DNA of 64,000 nucleotides from JAEMQF01 sp963775015 (GTDB lineage: Bacteria; Pseudomonadota; Gammaproteobacteria; Burkholderiales; Burkholderiaceae_C). Below are positions 62,246 to 64,000 of this stretch, piece by piece; within the stretch, counting starts at the first letter, position 1, and every line of letters starts with the position of its first letter. Below the pieces are notes generated by a model. The model ran no database searches, was not told the DNA's origin, and saw nothing but the letters and a program-made list of their open reading frames with translations. The DNA lies in NCBI GenBank assembly GCA_963775015.1, contig CAVZHI010000018.1, positions 1 through 64,000 of the forward strand, written 5' to 3'. Both the position numbers and the translations under genes were made by a program.

Positions 62246-63369
62246 ATCCGGTGAGCCGCCCGACCGTGGTTCCGCTGGTGCGCTCATCCAGCGGCGTTCA
62301 CTCGGCGCAAGCCGCCGCCCCGGCGCAACGCACCGGGCACGCGATCGACGAGGAGCAGTTCGCGCAGAACGTCGGCCTGATGCTGAACTCGGGACTGACC
62401 TTGATGGACAGCATCAAGACCTTCGGCGAACGCGCCACACCGGCGACGGCGCGCGCCCTGGACCTGCTCACGCTAAGGTTGCGCCAGGGTGAGACGCTGT
62501 CCGGTGCGATGGCGGCCTGCGGCGCATTTCGGCCGGCCTTGCTCGCCTGTGTTCGCGCCAGCGAAGCCACCGGCGACCTCGCGGACAGCCTGGAGCGCTA
62601 CGCCACCAACGCGGCGCGCATGCGCGCCTTGCGCAGCCGCATGGTGTCGGCATTGGTGTACCCGGCGCTGCTGGTGTCGGTCGCCGCGCTGGTCGTGATG
62701 TTTCTCTTGGTCTACGTCGTGCCGCGCTTTGCGACGGTGCTGGAAAGCAGCTCGAAAGACTTGCCGGCGATGTCGCAACTCTTGATCGGCCTGGGGCGCG
62801 CGCTGAACGCCGTGCCGATGCCGGTCTGGATTGGCGCTGCCGTTCTGCTCGCCTATGGCATCTGGACTGTCGTCGTGGCCTTGCGCGAGCGCCGTCTCGA
62901 ATCGATGCTGTCCACCGTTGCGGCTCGAATCCCCGGCGTGCGCGACCTGGTTCGCACCTTCGGCCACGCGCAGCTGGCGCGCAACGGTGCGATGCTGACG
63001 CGCTCCGGTGTGCCGGCGTTGAAGGCGCTCGCGATGTGCCGCGACTTGTTGGGCGCTGCGGATCGCGCACCTCTCGACCGCGCCCTCTTGGCTGCCGCAG
63101 CCGGTGCGCCGTTGGCGCAGGCGTTGCACGAACAGCGTCTGGTGGACACGCTCGGCTTGCGCGTGCTGCGCGTCGCCGAGCAGACCGGCCAGCTCGACAC
63201 CGCGCTCGATCGCCTCGCCGACGTTCACGACCAACAACTCGAGCGCGCCCTGGAGCGCGCGAATCGGTTGATCGAGCCGCTGTTGATGCTCGGCATCGGC
63301 CTGGTCGTCGGCGGCATCGTGGTTTTGATGTACCTGCCCATCTTTCAACTCGCCTCGAGCATCCAATGA
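62242..63369 (+). CDS. gspF: Type II secretion inner-membrane protein GspF
   Basis: GspF is the inner-membrane platform protein of type II secretion. From the GTG at 62242 the protein has 375 residues, somewhat shorter than the usual 400 or so. Two T2SSF domains are visible: EQFAQNVGLMLNSGLTLMDS and AQLARNGAMLTRSGVPALKA start them. Three hydrophobic helices are present. The start overlaps gspG and the end overlaps gspE (ATGA). The order G-F-E is reversed from the common E-F-G. Confidence 0.9.
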   Translation: MNPVSRPTVVPLVRSSSGVHSAQAAAPAQRTGHAIDEEQFAQNVGLMLNSGLTLMDSIKTFGERATPATARALDLLTLRLRQGETLSGAMAACGAFRPALLACVRASEATGDLADSLERYATNAARMRALRSRMVSALVYPALLVSVAALVVMFLLVYVVPRFATVLESSSKDLPAMSQLLIGLGRALNAVPMPVWIGAAVLLAYGIWTVVVALRERRLESMLSTVAARIPGVRDLVRTFGHAQLARNGAMLTRSGVPALKALAMCRDLLGAADRAPLDRALLAAAAGAPLAQALHEQRLVDTLGLRVLRVAEQTGQLDTALDRLADVHDQQLERALERANRLIEPLLMLGIGLVVGGIVVLMYLPIFQLASSIQ

Positions 63370-64000
63370 ACGCACCGGTATCCGCACGGCTGCTCGCCGC
63401 GCCTCCCGCGAACGCTCAGGCGATCGTCGAGAGGCTCGAGCAACGACATCGCCAGGAGTTGCGCAAGCACGGGTCACAACTCGTCCCCGTGGACTCGAGC
63501 AGCTGGCTGGCGCGACGCAGCGGCATGCCGCTCGCCGACCTCGCAAGCTGGCGCACCGACGCCATCGACAGCGCATTGATCCCCTTCGCCGAAGGCCAGC
63601 AACGCATGTGCGCGGCGCTGCGGATCAGCGCCAAGGCGGTGCGTGTCGTTCTCGCGGATCCGTTTGACCGCGCCACCCGCGTCTGGATCGAGGCGCGCAT
63701 CCGCGCCGCGGGCAGCCCGGCGACGCAGTGGTGCGTCGCCGCGCCGCAGGAACTGATCGCCTTCTTTGCACGTCTGGAGCGCGAGATGCGCGCGCTCGAC
63801 GTCGAGATGCAGGACGTCTCGGCAATCGAAGAGAAGGCCGAAGAATCCGATGTGCTCAAGCTCTCGCTCGCCGACATCGGCGCCGACGAGAGCCCGATCG
63901 TGCGCTTCGTCAACAGCACGCTCTACGACGCGCTGAAAGCGAAGGCGAGCGACATCCACCTCGAGTGCGCGCCGCGCGGACTGGTCGTCAAGTACCGCAT
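63366..64000 (+). CDS. gspE: Type II secretion ATPase GspE (3' truncated by window end)
   Basis: This is the N-terminal 211 residues of the secretion ATPase. The start overlaps the gspF stop. The N1 domain (LVPVDSSSWLARRSGMPLADL) precedes the characteristic DESPIVRFVNSTLYDALKAK and ASDIHLE segment that leads into the ATPase domain. The Walker motifs lie beyond the window. A type IV pilus PilB is an alternative, but the linked GspG makes GspE more likely. Confidence 0.87.
   Translation, partial: MNAPVSARLLAAPPANAQAIVERLEQRHRQELRKHGSQLVPVDSSSWLARRSGMPLADLASWRTDAIDSALIPFAEGQQRMCAALRISAKAVRVVLADPFDRATRVWIEARIRAAGSPATQWCVAAPQELIAFFARLEREMRALDVEMQDVSAIEEKAEESDVLKLSLADIGADESPIVRFVNSTLYDALKAKASDIHLECAPRGLVVKYR

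Overview
This 64 kb window is high-GC chromosomal DNA from a betaproteobacterium, probably of the Burkholderiales/Nitrosomonadales type. The evidence is the rpoBC, spc and alpha operon proteins, SecY, a System I (Ccm) cytochrome c maturation operon, a PEP-CTERM protein and type II secretion genes. I cannot name the genus.

Layout. (1) 1-17.7 kb is the information-processing core. It holds rpoB (5' truncated) and rpoC, then a terminator and a convergent PIN-domain gene. The spc and alpha ribosomal operons follow (rplN to rplQ, with secY, infA, rpmJ and rpoA), then an initiator tRNA. The str and S10 genes that normally lie between rpoC and rplN are absent. (2) 17.8-28.6 kb is a catabolic island for CoA- or acid-type substrates: AtuA-like protein, two beta-hydroxyacid dehydrogenases, dienelactone hydrolase, a frameshifted glutathione S-transferase, MmgE/PrpD, acyl-CoA synthetase and an acyl-CoA carboxylase carboxyltransferase. 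(3) 28.7-31.8 kb holds a complete IS1634-type element with target duplications, inserted between an epoxide hydrolase and a methyltransferase gene that were evidently one operon. (4) 31.9-51.0 kb is the most remarkable part. An NHL-repeat lipoprotein precedes a same-strand run that reads: a predicted diheme b-type membrane protein, a 24-heme cytochrome, a cytochrome with 31 CXXCH plus two CX4CH sites, a large PG-anchoring/TPR/beta-barrel protein, ccmABCDEFGHI, and a membrane-anchored Fe-S flavoprotein that looks circularly permuted. I read this as a porin-cytochrome extracellular electron transfer conduit encoded with its own heme-attachment machinery. (5) 51-54.6 kb has a glycosyltransferase-like gene and an OmpR/QseC-type two-component system. 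(6) 54.7-60.9 kb has a PEP-CTERM protein and two paralogous large secreted proteins. (7) After an 885-base gap, gspG, gspF and a truncated gspE close the window.

Sequence quality. Six single-base insertions in ccmB, ccmC and ccmE, and three further indels in the GST and neighbouring dehydrogenase genes, break otherwise well-conserved frames. About half sit in short base runs. Sequencing or assembly error is a likelier cause than gene decay, because the neighbouring cytochromes need the Ccm system.
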